Shown here piece by piece: positions 8,593 through 17,063 of a stretch of DNA of 64,000 bases. Origin of the DNA: Pacificimonas aurantium (GTDB taxonomy: Bacteria; Pseudomonadota; Alphaproteobacteria; Sphingomonadales; Sphingomonadaceae); NCBI RefSeq assembly GCF_020092905.1, contig NZ_JAGSGB010000002.1, forward strand, positions 1,054,001 through 1,118,000. Direction: 5' to 3'. The number at the start of each line of letters is the position of its first letter. Position 1 is the first letter of the stretch. A program made the translations under genes and the position numbers. A model generated the notes under the pieces. It ran no database searches. It was given only the letters and a program-made list of their open reading frames with translations, and had not been told where the DNA came from.

Positions 8593-9612
8593 TCAGTCTT
8601 CGAGCGCGGCGATGGCGCGGGCGAGCGCCTGAATATCGCCCGGCGGCGTATCCCAGGCCACGACGAGGCGCGCCTCGCCAGACCCCGCATCGCCCCAGTC
8701 GTAGAAGTCGAAGCCTTGCGCGCGGAGCTTCGCGGCATTGCCGGTACCGATGCGCACGAAGATCTCGTTCGCCTCGACAGGGTGCATGAGCCGGTCGCCA
8801 AGGGCCGCGGCCAACTGGCGCGCGCCTGCATTTGCCGCCTCGGCATTGCGCTTCCACGCGCCGCTTTCGATCATGGCGAGCAGCTGCGCCGCGGCGAACC
8901 GGCCCTTCGAAGGCATCTGACCTGCGCGCTTGCGGCGGTGCGGTATCGTCGAGGCGAGGTCGGTATCGAAGAAAACCAGCGCCTCTGCGGAAATCCCACC
9001 ATTCTTGATGAAACCGAAGCTGAGGACGTCGACCCCGGCGCGCCAGGTCACATCGCCGGGATGGCAATCGAGGTGAACGAGCGCATTGGCAAGCCGCGCG
9101 CCGTCCATATGGACCTTCCAGCCCCTCCCCCGTGCGAAGTCGGCAAGCGCCGATACCTGATCCGGTGAATAGACGCGGCCATATTCGCTGGCCTGCGTCA
9201 GGGAAAGAGCGCCTGCCTGCACCTGGTGCACGTCGCCGCGCAGCGCCGCCACGCTGTCTTCGACCGTCTCCGGCGTCAGGATCGCGCCCTCACCCTCCGC
9301 GAGAATCAACTTGGCCCCGCCCGTGTAGAATTCCGGCGCGCCCGCTTCGTCGACCTGGATATGCGCCTCTTCGTGACAGACGACCGCACCCCAGGGCGGG
9401 ATGAACGCCGCCAGGGCGAGAGCATTTGCAGCGGTGCCGGTCGAGACGGGGAATACCCGGCAGTCATGACCGAAGAAGTCTCCGAAGACGCGATCGAGAC
9501 GCGCCGAGAGTTCGTCGCCGTCATAGCTGCCGCGAGTCACGCCGTTCGCGGAAACCAGCGCCTCCAGCGCTTCCGGGCAGGCGCTGGCATTGTTGTCGGA
9601 AAAGAAATGCAT
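8593..9612 (-). CDS. ltaE: Low-specificity L-threonine aldolase
   Basis: A PLP-dependent enzyme splitting L-threonine/allo-threonine into glycine and acetaldehyde (339 residues, family length). The N-terminus MHFFSDNNASACPEALEAL and the STGTAANALAL loop belong to the beta-eliminating lyase/aldolase fold; HMDGARLANAL precedes the PLP-binding lysine in FGFIKNGG near residue 205. It is the first gene of a two-gene leftward unit with the DMT exporter, five bases apart. The physiological direction (glycine supply or threonine breakdown) cannot be told from the sequence. Confidence 0.92.
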   Translation of the reverse strand: MHFFSDNNASACPEALEALVSANGVTRGSYDGDELSARLDRVFGDFFGHDCRVFPVSTGTAANALALAAFIPPWGAVVCHEEAHIQVDEAGAPEFYTGGAKLILAEGEGAILTPETVEDSVAALRGDVHQVQAGALSLTQASEYGRVYSPDQVSALADFARGRGWKVHMDGARLANALVHLDCHPGDVTWRAGVDVLSFGFIKNGGISAEALVFFDTDLASTIPHRRKRAGQMPSKGRFAAAQLLAMIESGAWKRNAEAANAGARQLAAALGDRLMHPVEANEIFVRIGTGNAAKLRAQGFDFYDWGDAGSGEARLVVAWDTPPGDIQALARAIAALED

Positions 9613-9648
9613 GGTCGTTCGGCGGCTATGCCGACAGCGGGCGGCAGG

Positions 9649-9972
9649 TCAATGCTGCGTCGTCAGGTTGAGCCCGATCGCGCCGACCAGGACCATTGCG
9701 ATGCAGACCAGCTGCAGACTTCCCAGCTTCTCGCCGAACGCGAACAGGCCGATCACCGCGGCGGCCACGATGCCGATGCCCGACCAGATGGCGTAGACGA
9801 CCCCGACCGGCAGCGCCTTCATCGCAGGCGCCAGAAACCAGAAGCAGGCGGAATAGCAGCCGATCGACAGCATTCCCCACCGCAGATCCTCAAAACCATT
9901 CGACAGTTTCAGAAGAAACGTACCGCAAACCTCCAGCGCGATCGCGCCGGCAAGAAAGAACCAGGGGCTCAT
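9649..9972 (-). CDS. SMR-family small multidrug resistance exporter
   Basis: A 107-residue inner-membrane protein with four hydrophobic helices and the essential glutamate in the first helix (ALEVCGTFLLK). VGVVYAIWSGIGIV is the helix-3 GxxYAxWxG signature of EmrE-type proton antiporters for cationic compounds. I chose the ATG at 9972 (MSPWFFLAGAIALEV), which gives the usual SMR length, over an upstream start at 9993. It is a single gene rather than a paired heterodimeric SMR, divergent from the amidohydrolase. Confidence 0.93.
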   Translation of the reverse strand: MSPWFFLAGAIALEVCGTFLLKLSNGFEDLRWGMLSIGCYSACFWFLAPAMKALPVGVVYAIWSGIGIVAAAVIGLFAFGEKLGSLQLVCIAMVLVGAIGLNLTTQH

Positions 9973-10038
9973 CGTGCACCTCCATGCTGGCACTCGGAAC
10001 GCCTAATCCTTAAGGCCTGCAGCAACGGAGGGAACAGC

Positions 10039-11472
10039 ATGACGAAAAAGTTCGCACCGGCCGCCTTGGCGGCCCTCTTTGCAGTTTCGGCCCCGGCGCT
10101 GGCCGCGAATGAGCAGATCGCGCTAGACCGGATCGAAGCGGACCGTGACCGCAATGTCGAGGTCGCCTCGACCATCTGGGGCCTCGCCGAACTCGGCTAC
10201 CAGGAAACCAAGTCTTCAGAGCTGCTGCAGGACCGGCTGGCCGCGGCGGGCTTCGAGATCAATGCCGGTGTGGCGGGAGCGCCGACCGCGTTCACCGCGA
10301 CCTACTCTACCGGGGACGGCCCGGTCATCGGCATCATGGGCGAATTCGACGCGCTGCCCGGCTTTTCACAGGCCGCCGAGCCCGCGAAGCAGACGGTCGC
10401 CAACCTAGATGCCGGCCATGCCTGCGGACATCACATGTTCGGAACCGCCTCGGCCTCCGCAGCCATCGCCGTGAAGGACTGGCTGACCGAGACAGGAACG
10501 CCGGGCACCGTCCGCTTCTACGGCACGCCCGCCGAAGAGGGCGGCGCGGGCAAGGTCTACATGGTGCGCGAAGGACTGTTCGACGATGTCGACGTCGCGC
10601 TCCATTGGCACCCGGGCGCGCAGAACTCCGCCGATATCGCGACCTCCAATTCCAACAAGTCGGGCAAGTTCCGGTTCTACGGCAAGTCCGCCCATGCCGC
10701 TGCGGCGCCCGAACAGGGCCGCTCCGCGCTCGACGGCGTCGAAGCGATGGACATGATGGCGAACATGATGCGCGAGCACATGCCGCAGGAAAGCCGCATG
10801 CACTACGTCATCACCGCGGGCGGCCGCGCGCCGAATGTGGTGCCGGACTTTGCCGAGGTGTTCTACTATGTGCGCAACCCCGATGCCGAAGTCGTGCGCG
10901 AAACCTTCGAGCGACTGGTGAAAGTTGCCGAGGGCGCTGCGCTCGGCACCGAAACGCGCATGGACTATGAAGTCATTCACGGGGCCATGCCGCTGCTGCC
11001 GAACGAGACGCTGCAGCAGCTGGTCCACGAGAAGATGACGCAGGTCGGCGGCGTCGATTATGAGGCGGCCGAACTCGCCTTCGCTCAAGAGCTGAAGCCA
11101 ACGCTCGCCAATCCGGACGTGCCGATGAGCGAGGCCACGGGCATCGATCCCCTGTCGGAAGACCATGGGGCCGGATCCACCGACGTGGGGGACGTGTCCT
11201 GGGCCGTGCCGACCGCTGGTTTCAACACTGCCACTTGGGTCCCCGGAACGCCGGCGCACAGCTGGCAGGCGGTGGCTGCCGGCGGCATGTCCATCGGCTG
11301 GAAAGGCATGCAGAACGCGGCCAAGATCCTCGCCCTGACCGCCATCGACCTGTACGAAGACCCGGCGAAGATCGCGGCGGCGAAAGAGGAGTTCCTCAGC
11401 CGCAAGCCGGAGGGCTACGAGTATCGCGCGCTGCTTGGCGACCGAGAGCCGCCGCTCGATTATCGCGACTAG
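10039..11472 (+). CDS. Secreted M20-family amidohydrolase (AbgB-like)
   Basis: A 477-residue exported metallo-amidohydrolase. The signal peptide is MTKKFAPAALAALFAVSAPA with an ALAA cleavage site. Metal-binding marks of the M20/AbgB group follow: EFDALPG near residue 105, HACGHHMFG near 135, and AEEGGAGK near 175. The family removes an acyl or amide group from amino acid conjugates (AbgB hydrolyses p-aminobenzoyl-glutamate). The signal peptide places this protein in the periplasm, consistent with peptide or conjugate scavenging. It is divergent from the SMR gene and is followed 32 bases later by an aminotransferase gene. Confidence 0.92.
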   Translation: MTKKFAPAALAALFAVSAPALAANEQIALDRIEADRDRNVEVASTIWGLAELGYQETKSSELLQDRLAAAGFEINAGVAGAPTAFTATYSTGDGPVIGIMGEFDALPGFSQAAEPAKQTVANLDAGHACGHHMFGTASASAAIAVKDWLTETGTPGTVRFYGTPAEEGGAGKVYMVREGLFDDVDVALHWHPGAQNSADIATSNSNKSGKFRFYGKSAHAAAAPEQGRSALDGVEAMDMMANMMREHMPQESRMHYVITAGGRAPNVVPDFAEVFYYVRNPDAEVVRETFERLVKVAEGAALGTETRMDYEVIHGAMPLLPNETLQQLVHEKMTQVGGVDYEAAELAFAQELKPTLANPDVPMSEATGIDPLSEDHGAGSTDVGDVSWAVPTAGFNTATWVPGTPAHSWQAVAAGGMSIGWKGMQNAAKILALTAIDLYEDPAKIAAAKEEFLSRKPEGYEYRALLGDREPPLDYRD

Positions 11473-11504
11473 CCCGCACTCCCAACCGAACTGAGAGGCC
11501 CGAT

Positions 11505-12413
11505 ATGGCGAAGGGGACGCACGACTATGCGCCGGACCCGCGTAACGACGACATCCTGATCGATGTGAACGGCGAGCTGAAACCGCGCGCGGACGCGGTG
11601 GTCAGCGTGTTCGATTCCGGTTTCATGCTGGGCGACGGCGTGTGGGAGGGTCTGCGGGTCCACAAGGGAAAGATCGCCTTCCTCGACCGCCATCTCGACC
11701 GGCTGTTCGAAGGCGCGAAGGCCATAGACATGGATATCGGCCTGACCCGGGAGAAGCTGACCGAACGGCTGTACGGCTGCCTCGAGGCGAACGGGATGAG
11801 CGAGGGCTGCCACATCCGGCTGATGGTCACCCGCGGCATCCGCGCGACGCCCTATCAGGACCCGAGAGTCATCATCTCCCCGGCGACCATCGTCGTCGTG
11901 CCGGAATATAAGGAGCCGCTGCCCGAGACGATCGAGACCGGCATCCGCCTGTTCACGGTTCATGTCCGGCGGGGCGATCCGGCCGTGCAGGACCAGAAGC
12001 TGAACTCCCATTCGAAGCTGAACTGCATCACCGCCTGCATCCAAGCTACGAAGGCGGGCTTCGACGAAGCGCTGATGCTGGATCCGCATGGGTTCGTCGC
12101 GACCTGCAATTCGACCCACTTCTTCATTGTGAGGAAGGGCGAGGTGTGGACCTCCAGCGGGAAATACTGCCTGGGCGGCATTACCCGCGGCGTGGTGATC
12201 GAACTGTGCCGGGAAGCGGGGATTCCGGTCCATGAAAAGGACTTTTCGCTGACCGACGTGTACGGCGCGGACGAAGCCTTCGTGACAGGCACCTTCGCGG
12301 GCGTCGTGCCCGTTCGCGAGGTGGACGGCCGCACGCTGACCGATGCGCGCGGGCCGATGGTCGAACGGCTGCAGGGCCTCTACCGCAAGCGTCTGAACGC
12401 CGAGACGTCATGA
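11505..12413 (+). CDS. Class IV aminotransferase (branched-chain/D-amino acid type)
   Basis: A fold-type IV PLP aminotransferase of 302 residues. The N-terminal FDSGFMLGDGVWEGLR segment, the PLP lysine in NSHSKLNC (Lys171) and the TGTFAGVVPV C-terminal segment fit this group. It could transaminate branched-chain or D-amino acids or act as an aminodeoxychorismate lyase-like enzyme; the sequence does not decide. It overlaps the following sulfotransferase-like gene by four bases, a coupling that suggests the two act on one metabolite. Confidence 0.9.
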   Translation: MAKGTHDYAPDPRNDDILIDVNGELKPRADAVVSVFDSGFMLGDGVWEGLRVHKGKIAFLDRHLDRLFEGAKAIDMDIGLTREKLTERLYGCLEANGMSEGCHIRLMVTRGIRATPYQDPRVIISPATIVVVPEYKEPLPETIETGIRLFTVHVRRGDPAVQDQKLNSHSKLNCITACIQATKAGFDEALMLDPHGFVATCNSTHFFIVRKGEVWTSSGKYCLGGITRGVVIELCREAGIPVHEKDFSLTDVYGADEAFVTGTFAGVVPVREVDGRTLTDARGPMVERLQGLYRKRLNAETS

Positions 12414-13138
12414 CCGTCAGGATCGCAATGTGGTCGGGCCCGAGAAACCTGTCGACAGCGATGATGCGCAGCTTCGGCGCCCGCGCGGATACGTTCGTCA
12501 GCGACGAACCCTTTTACGGCGCGTTCCTTGCGATGACCGGCGAGGAGCAGCCGCTGGGCAGCGAAACCATGGCGGAGATGGACTGCGACGAAGCATCGGT
12601 CCTGCGTACCATTTCGAGCGATGCTCCTGACGGCTCGCCTGTCTGGTACCAGAAGCACATGCCGCATCACATGGTCGGCCAGGTTTCGATCGAGGATATG
12701 CCGCATCATCGTCACGCTTTCCTGATCCGTGCGCCCGAGCGCGTCGTCGCGAGCTATGCAGCGAAGGACGAACTGCGCGATGCCGAGCTTCTCGGCTACG
12801 GACAGATACGCGGCTATGTCGAGCGGGAGCGCCAACGCACCGGCGCCACGCCGCCGATCATCGACGTCGACGATGTCTTGAGCGATCCGGAGAGCGTCCT
12901 ATCGAGGCTCTGCGAAGCGGTGGGCATCGACTGGACACCCGCAATGCTGAGCTGGGACAAGGGCCCCCATCCCGCCGACGGGGTGTGGGGCCGGCACTGG
13001 TATGAAAGCGTCAACGCTTCTACCGGCTTCGCGCCGCCGCGCGGCCCCCTTCCCGACCTCGAAGGCGCCTATGCAGACGTCGCCGCTGCATGCCGCGAAG
13101 ACTATGAGGCGCTGTGGCGCGACCGCATCGTGCCCTAG
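12410..13138 (+). CDS. Sulfotransferase-like P-loop protein
   Basis: A 242-residue protein starting MTVRIAMWSGPRNLSTAMMRSF, where SGPRNLST matches the phosphosulfate/nucleotide loop of PAPS-type sulfotransferases, with AFLIRAPERVVASY as the second helix-loop that normally contacts the 3'-phosphate. It is soluble, without a signal peptide. The start codon overlaps the stop of the aminotransferase gene (ATGA). A sulfotransfer reaction on the aminotransferase product is possible but inferred; some homologues may have lost sulfotransferase activity. Confidence 0.78.
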   Translation: MTVRIAMWSGPRNLSTAMMRSFGARADTFVSDEPFYGAFLAMTGEEQPLGSETMAEMDCDEASVLRTISSDAPDGSPVWYQKHMPHHMVGQVSIEDMPHHRHAFLIRAPERVVASYAAKDELRDAELLGYGQIRGYVERERQRTGATPPIIDVDDVLSDPESVLSRLCEAVGIDWTPAMLSWDKGPHPADGVWGRHWYESVNASTGFAPPRGPLPDLEGAYADVAAACREDYEALWRDRIVP

Positions 13139-13201
13139 GCACCGCACCGCGTCAGCCGAGAATTCTCACCCGCCGCCCCATCGCCGTGACGACGACTGGT
13201 C

Positions 13202-13615
13202 TCAGGAGGCTGGGTCGCGGGACGCAAGCTCAAGAATCTGGCTCCACTGTTTCTCGGGGACCGGCATGACCGACAGTCGCGACTGACGTACCAGCGCGAG
13301 TTCATCGAACCGGCCGTCCGCCTTGATCTCCTTCAAGGTTACCGGGCGCGGCATATCCCGCTCCGCCTTCAGGTCCACGAGGCCGGATTTGGGATCGTCC
13401 GGATCGTCGTAAAATTCCTTCACGACCGAACAGATGCCGACGATCTCAAGCCCCTTGTTCGAGTGATAGAACATCACTTCGTCGCCGCGCTTCATCTCGC
13501 GCATATTGTTGAGCGCTTGCGCCGAGCGCACCCCGTCCCAAGGCTCGACGCCCTTTTTCTTGTGTTCTTCCCAAGACCATTTGAACGGTTCGGACTTTAC
13601 CAGCCACTTGGCCAT
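13202..13615 (-). CDS. EVE-domain protein (thymocyte nuclear protein 1-like)
   Basis: A 137-residue single-domain protein, MAKWLVKSEPFKWSW, with WDGVRSAQALNNMREMKRGD and MFYHSNKGLEIVGI, the classic stand-alone EVE fold related to PUA and YTH domains. These domains bind modified bases in DNA or RNA. It is a chromosomal housekeeping copy, convergent with the sulfotransferase-like gene. It should not be confused with the distant EVE-like insert in the McrB protein further right. Confidence 0.93.
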   Translation of the reverse strand: MAKWLVKSEPFKWSWEEHKKKGVEPWDGVRSAQALNNMREMKRGDEVMFYHSNKGLEIVGICSVVKEFYDDPDDPKSGLVDLKAERDMPRPVTLKEIKADGRFDELALVRQSRLSVMPVPEKQWSQILELASRDPAS

Positions 13616-13826
13616 TAACTCGTCTCCCTTGGCGGCGCGGATCTGACGAAAGCGTCCACGCCCGAATAAGTCTGTTGCAGGGCCAAAAGCCTTCCCGTCG
13701 CGCCAAGGTCAATGCCAAGCGGCGTCGCCCACGAGAGTTGCGGCGCAGACATTCGGGCAAGCTCGAGGCCGGACAGGCCAAACGCCCTCGGACGCGGGAA
13801 GCTGAGCGAGCGGCAAGTCCGCCTCG

Positions 13827-14471
13827 CTAGGCGCTCGCATCCGATTGCGCCTCCGGTCGTGCGTTCCGAAATGCGGACAGTTCCATCAGGTTCTTGTCCA
13901 CCTCGACCAGTGCCGGAAAGGGTTCGAGGTCGGTCCGCCAGCGCCGGGCATTGTACATTTGCGGCGCCAGGCAGACGTCGGCGAGGGTGACATCGTCACC
14001 GAACAGGAAGCGGCCCGAAGAGCGCTCGGCCAGTTCCTCGAGCGGCCCGAATCCCACCGACATCCAGTGACCATACCAGGCGATGAACTCGTCCCGGTCG
14101 TGGCCGAGCCTCTCCTCAAGGTAGCGCATGACGCTGGAATTGCCGAGCGGGTGAACGTCGCTGACGATGATCTGTGCCGCGCCGCGAATGCGCCCGCGCA
14201 TGGCCGCATCGCCATGAAGAAGCGGCGGGTCGGGATAGACCTCCTCGAGATATTCGAGGATCGCCAGGCTCTGGTTGAGCGCCGCTTCGCCGTCGATAAG
14301 CAGCGGGACGCGGCCCTGCGGATTGAGCATGCGGTACCCGGGAGAGCGCTGCGCACCCGCGTTCAGGTCGATGACCGCGCGGTCATAGTCGAGGCCCTTA
14401 AGCCCCAGCGCGATTCGCACCCGGAACGCCGCCGAAGAGCGCCAGAAGTCGTATAGGACCCGGTCGCTCAC
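13827..14471 (-). CDS. maiA: Maleylacetoacetate isomerase
   Basis: A zeta-class glutathione S-transferase fold enzyme that isomerises 4-maleylacetoacetate to fumarylacetoacetate in the homogentisate route of tyrosine/phenylalanine breakdown. The glutathione-site motif SSAAFRVRIAL is at residues 12-22, with NPQGRVPLL and a QSLAILEYLEE segment. Its 214 residues are standard. It overlaps the upstream fumarylacetoacetase gene by four bases, so the two consecutive steps are co-translated. Homogentisate dioxygenase is not in the window. Confidence 0.93.
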   Translation of the reverse strand: MSDRVLYDFWRSSAAFRVRIALGLKGLDYDRAVIDLNAGAQRSPGYRMLNPQGRVPLLIDGEAALNQSLAILEYLEEVYPDPPLLHGDAAMRGRIRGAAQIIVSDVHPLGNSSVMRYLEERLGHDRDEFIAWYGHWMSVGFGPLEELAERSSGRFLFGDDVTLADVCLAPQMYNARRWRTDLEPFPALVEVDKNLMELSAFRNARPEAQSDASA

Positions 14472-15499
14472 GCCCCGCCCATGGCACTGGTCTGGAGCGG
14501 CACCACCTCCTGCTCGATCGTGCCGAAGATGGGCTTTCCGTCGTCTCCGTCCATCCAGATGCGAACCGTATCGCCATAAGCCATGAACTCGGTCGCAGGG
14601 CTGCCCGACGCGATCGTTTCGACCATGCGCTGCTCGGCGATGCAGCTATAGCCCTTGCCGCCCTCTGCCACGGGGCGACCGGGCGAGTTGTCGGGGTCGC
14701 GGTTCGACACGGTACCCGAGCCGATGATCGTTCCGGCCCCCGGCGAGCGGGTCTTGGCCAGATGCGCCACGAGCATGCCCATGTCGAAGGTCATTTCCTC
14801 GCCGGCCTCGGCACGGCCAAAGGGCCGGTCGTTATAGTCCACCTTCAAGGTGCGGTGCAGCTTGCCGCCGCGCCAGGCGGTGCCCAGCTCATCGGGCGTG
14901 ACGAAGACGGGCGACAATGCGCTGGCCGGCTTCGACTGGACGAAGCCGAAACCCTTGCCGAGCTCGCCGGGGATGAGGTTCCGAAGCGAGATATCGTTCG
15001 TCAGCCCGATGAGGATGATGTGATCGAGCGCCTGCTCGGGCGTGACGCCCTGCGGCACATCGTCAGTCACGACGACGATCTCCGCCTCCATGTCGCATCC
15101 CCATGCCGGATCGCCGAGAGGGATCGGGTCGCGGGGGCCGAGGAAGCCGTCCGAACCGCCCTGATACATCAGCGGATCGGTCCAGAAGCTGTCCGGGAGT
15201 TCAGCGCCGCGGGCACGGCGTACCAGCTCCACATGGTTCACATAGGCACTGCCATCGGCCCACTGATAGGCGCGCGGCAGCGGAGCGGCAGCGTCATGTT
15301 CGTGAAAACGCTCACGCGGGATGGCCTCATGCTCAAGCTCTTCGGCAAGGCTTTCGAGACGCGGGCGCATGACTGCCCAGTCGTCGATCGCCGCCTGAAG
15401 CGTCGGCGCAATATGTGCGGCATCCGCGTACCAGGCGAGATCGCGCGAAACGACGACGAGGCGCCCGTCGCGGCCGCCCTTAAGGCTTGCGAGTTTCAT
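14468..15499 (-). CDS. fahA: Fumarylacetoacetate hydrolase family protein
   Basis: Hydrolyses fumarylacetoacetate to fumarate and acetoacetate, the last step of homogentisate degradation. Its 343 residues carry the FAH-fold metal site (DMEAEIVVVTDD and the VTPDELG region) and GAGTIIGSGTVSNRDP near the C-terminus. The start MKLASLKGGRDGRLVVVSRD is typical of the short bacterial FahA branch. It is the first gene of a two-gene operon with maiA (four-base overlap), which raises confidence in the specific assignment. Confidence 0.92.
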   Translation of the reverse strand: MKLASLKGGRDGRLVVVSRDLAWYADAAHIAPTLQAAIDDWAVMRPRLESLAEELEHEAIPRERFHEHDAAAPLPRAYQWADGSAYVNHVELVRRARGAELPDSFWTDPLMYQGGSDGFLGPRDPIPLGDPAWGCDMEAEIVVVTDDVPQGVTPEQALDHIILIGLTNDISLRNLIPGELGKGFGFVQSKPASALSPVFVTPDELGTAWRGGKLHRTLKVDYNDRPFGRAEAGEEMTFDMGMLVAHLAKTRSPGAGTIIGSGTVSNRDPDNSPGRPVAEGGKGYSCIAEQRMVETIASGSPATEFMAYGDTVRIWMDGDDGKPIFGTIEQEVVPLQTSAMGGA

Positions 15500-15527
15500 C
15501 GGTCCTCCACGCTAATGTCTTGATCGC

Positions 15528-16946
15528 TCAGTCCGCGGCCAGGTCGCGGATCAGCGCCGGCCAATAGTCGAGACCGAAGTAAAAGCTGTCGGCGGGTGCG
15601 CGCTCGTTCAGACCATGCGCACCGACCGGGCTAGGCGGAAAGAAGATCGGCGAGACGGCGAACGTCGGGATGCCCGCCTTGCGAAACCATTTGCCATCGG
15701 TACCGCCAGCTGACTGGTTCGGCATGACCGTCACGTCGGGGTAGCGCGGAGCAAGCGCAGCCTTGACGGCGGCCATGACCTCAGGATCGGGCGTCGAGAT
15801 CGGGCTGGCGGACGGGTTGTCGAGAGCCTGCCAGGTCACATTCTCGATATCTGCGCTCAGCTCCTCGAGCCGGTCCTGAACCTCGGAGACCTCAACGCCG
15901 GGAAAGATGCGGCAGTTCACGGTCGCGGTGGCCCGTTGCGGCAACGCGTTTTCGGCATGGCCGGCGTCGAGCATGGTGGCGACGCAGGTCGTCGACACGT
16001 CGGGCGCCGTTTTCGGATCGTTCACGAGGGCTGCCGCCGCCTCGCTATCGGCAGGATCGTCTGCGAAGCGGCGCATCAGCGCGGCGCGCTCTGCCGGTTC
16101 GCCCGCCGCGGCGGCGCGGATCAGGCCGCGCGTGATCTCGTTCGACATTGCCGGGAAGCGCAGCTCGGCCACGCGCTGCAGGATGGAGGTCAGATCGTAG
16201 ATCGCATTGTCGGCCCGAGGCTGGCTGGAATGACCGCCGGGGTTGGTGACCGTAACCTCGAAGGTCGCATAGGTCTTCTCGGCAACCTGCATGCCGTAGC
16301 CGAGCGCGGTTCCGTCTTCGGACAGCGCGCCGCCGCCTGCATCTGAATTGAGCGCATAGGCAAAACCAAGCGGGGCAAGACTGTTCGCCAGCGCCTGCGT
16401 CGTCGCCATGCCCGTTTCCTCGTCTCCGGAGAAGGCAAGGAAGAGGTCGCGATCAGGGACGAAGCCGGACGCCTTCAATTCGGCAAACGCCCGCGTCAGA
16501 TGCGCAACGCCCATCTTGTTGTCGACGGCGCCGCGGCCAAGGAAGAAGCCGTCCTCCTCGCGAAGCGCGAAGGGATCATGCTCCCAGTCTTCCGGCAGGG
16601 CATCGACGACGTCCATGTGCGCCATGAACGCGATCGGGGCCTCCTCGCCCGACCCCTCGTAGCGGACGGTCATATAGGCGGTTTCGCCGCTGGGCGTGAT
16701 GGTGATGTCCTCGTCGGAAAAGCCAGCTTCGCGAAGTTCCTGCGCCAGCCGCTCCGCCATTGCGGGAACCTGACCGTGACCCTCTGCCGTCCGGAAGGAA
16801 ATCAGGTCGCGGTACAGGTCGAGCGCCTCGGTGCCGCGTTCGCTGCCGGGCTGCACCTGGGCGACGGCAGGCAGGCTGACGGCAGAGGCAAGAAGCGCTG
16901 CGGAAATACCTGCCGAAAGGACAGCGGCACTGCGGGTGCGGATCAT
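15528..16946 (-). CDS. Secreted M20/M25/M40-family zinc peptidase
   Basis: An exported metallopeptidase of 472 residues with signal peptide MIRTRSAAVLSAGISAALLA ending near AVAQ. Co-catalytic zinc site segments are FMAHMDVVDALPEDWEHDPF near 105-125, GRGAVDNKMG near 138 and FSGDEETGM near 170. It probably cleaves dipeptides or acyl amino acids in the periplasm. It lies downstream of an S9 peptidase gene on the same strand, but a strong hairpin between them argues for separate transcripts. Confidence 0.92.
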   Translation of the reverse strand: MIRTRSAAVLSAGISAALLASAVSLPAVAQVQPGSERGTEALDLYRDLISFRTAEGHGQVPAMAERLAQELREAGFSDEDITITPSGETAYMTVRYEGSGEEAPIAFMAHMDVVDALPEDWEHDPFALREEDGFFLGRGAVDNKMGVAHLTRAFAELKASGFVPDRDLFLAFSGDEETGMATTQALANSLAPLGFAYALNSDAGGGALSEDGTALGYGMQVAEKTYATFEVTVTNPGGHSSQPRADNAIYDLTSILQRVAELRFPAMSNEITRGLIRAAAAGEPAERAALMRRFADDPADSEAAAALVNDPKTAPDVSTTCVATMLDAGHAENALPQRATATVNCRIFPGVEVSEVQDRLEELSADIENVTWQALDNPSASPISTPDPEVMAAVKAALAPRYPDVTVMPNQSAGGTDGKWFRKAGIPTFAVSPIFFPPSPVGAHGLNERAPADSFYFGLDYWPALIRDLAAD

Positions 16947-17009
16947 GGCAATCGGGTCTCCTGAAATGTGCCCGCTTCTTGCCCGTCCGGCCGCCGCTTG
17001 TCGAGCGAG

Positions 17010-17040
17010 GCGCCCGCCGGCCGGAACCGGCCGGGCGCCC
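17010..17040 (-). terminator. Very strong GC hairpin after the S9 peptidase gene
   Basis: GGCGCCCGCCGGCCGG and CCGGCCGGGCGCC pair across an AA loop with one bulge. It lies between the S9 peptidase stop (17064) and the M20 peptidase start (16946). There is no clear T-tract, so it may attenuate rather than fully terminate. Confidence 0.6.
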
Positions 17041-17063
17041 CCGACAGGGCCTGAGCCCGCGCT

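Noticed and set aside
9226-10038. A long plus-strand open frame running into the amidohydrolase gene, suggesting an N-terminal extension of about 270 residues
   Set aside because: It is antisense to the threonine aldolase and SMR genes. A clear signal peptide and ribosome site start at 10,039.
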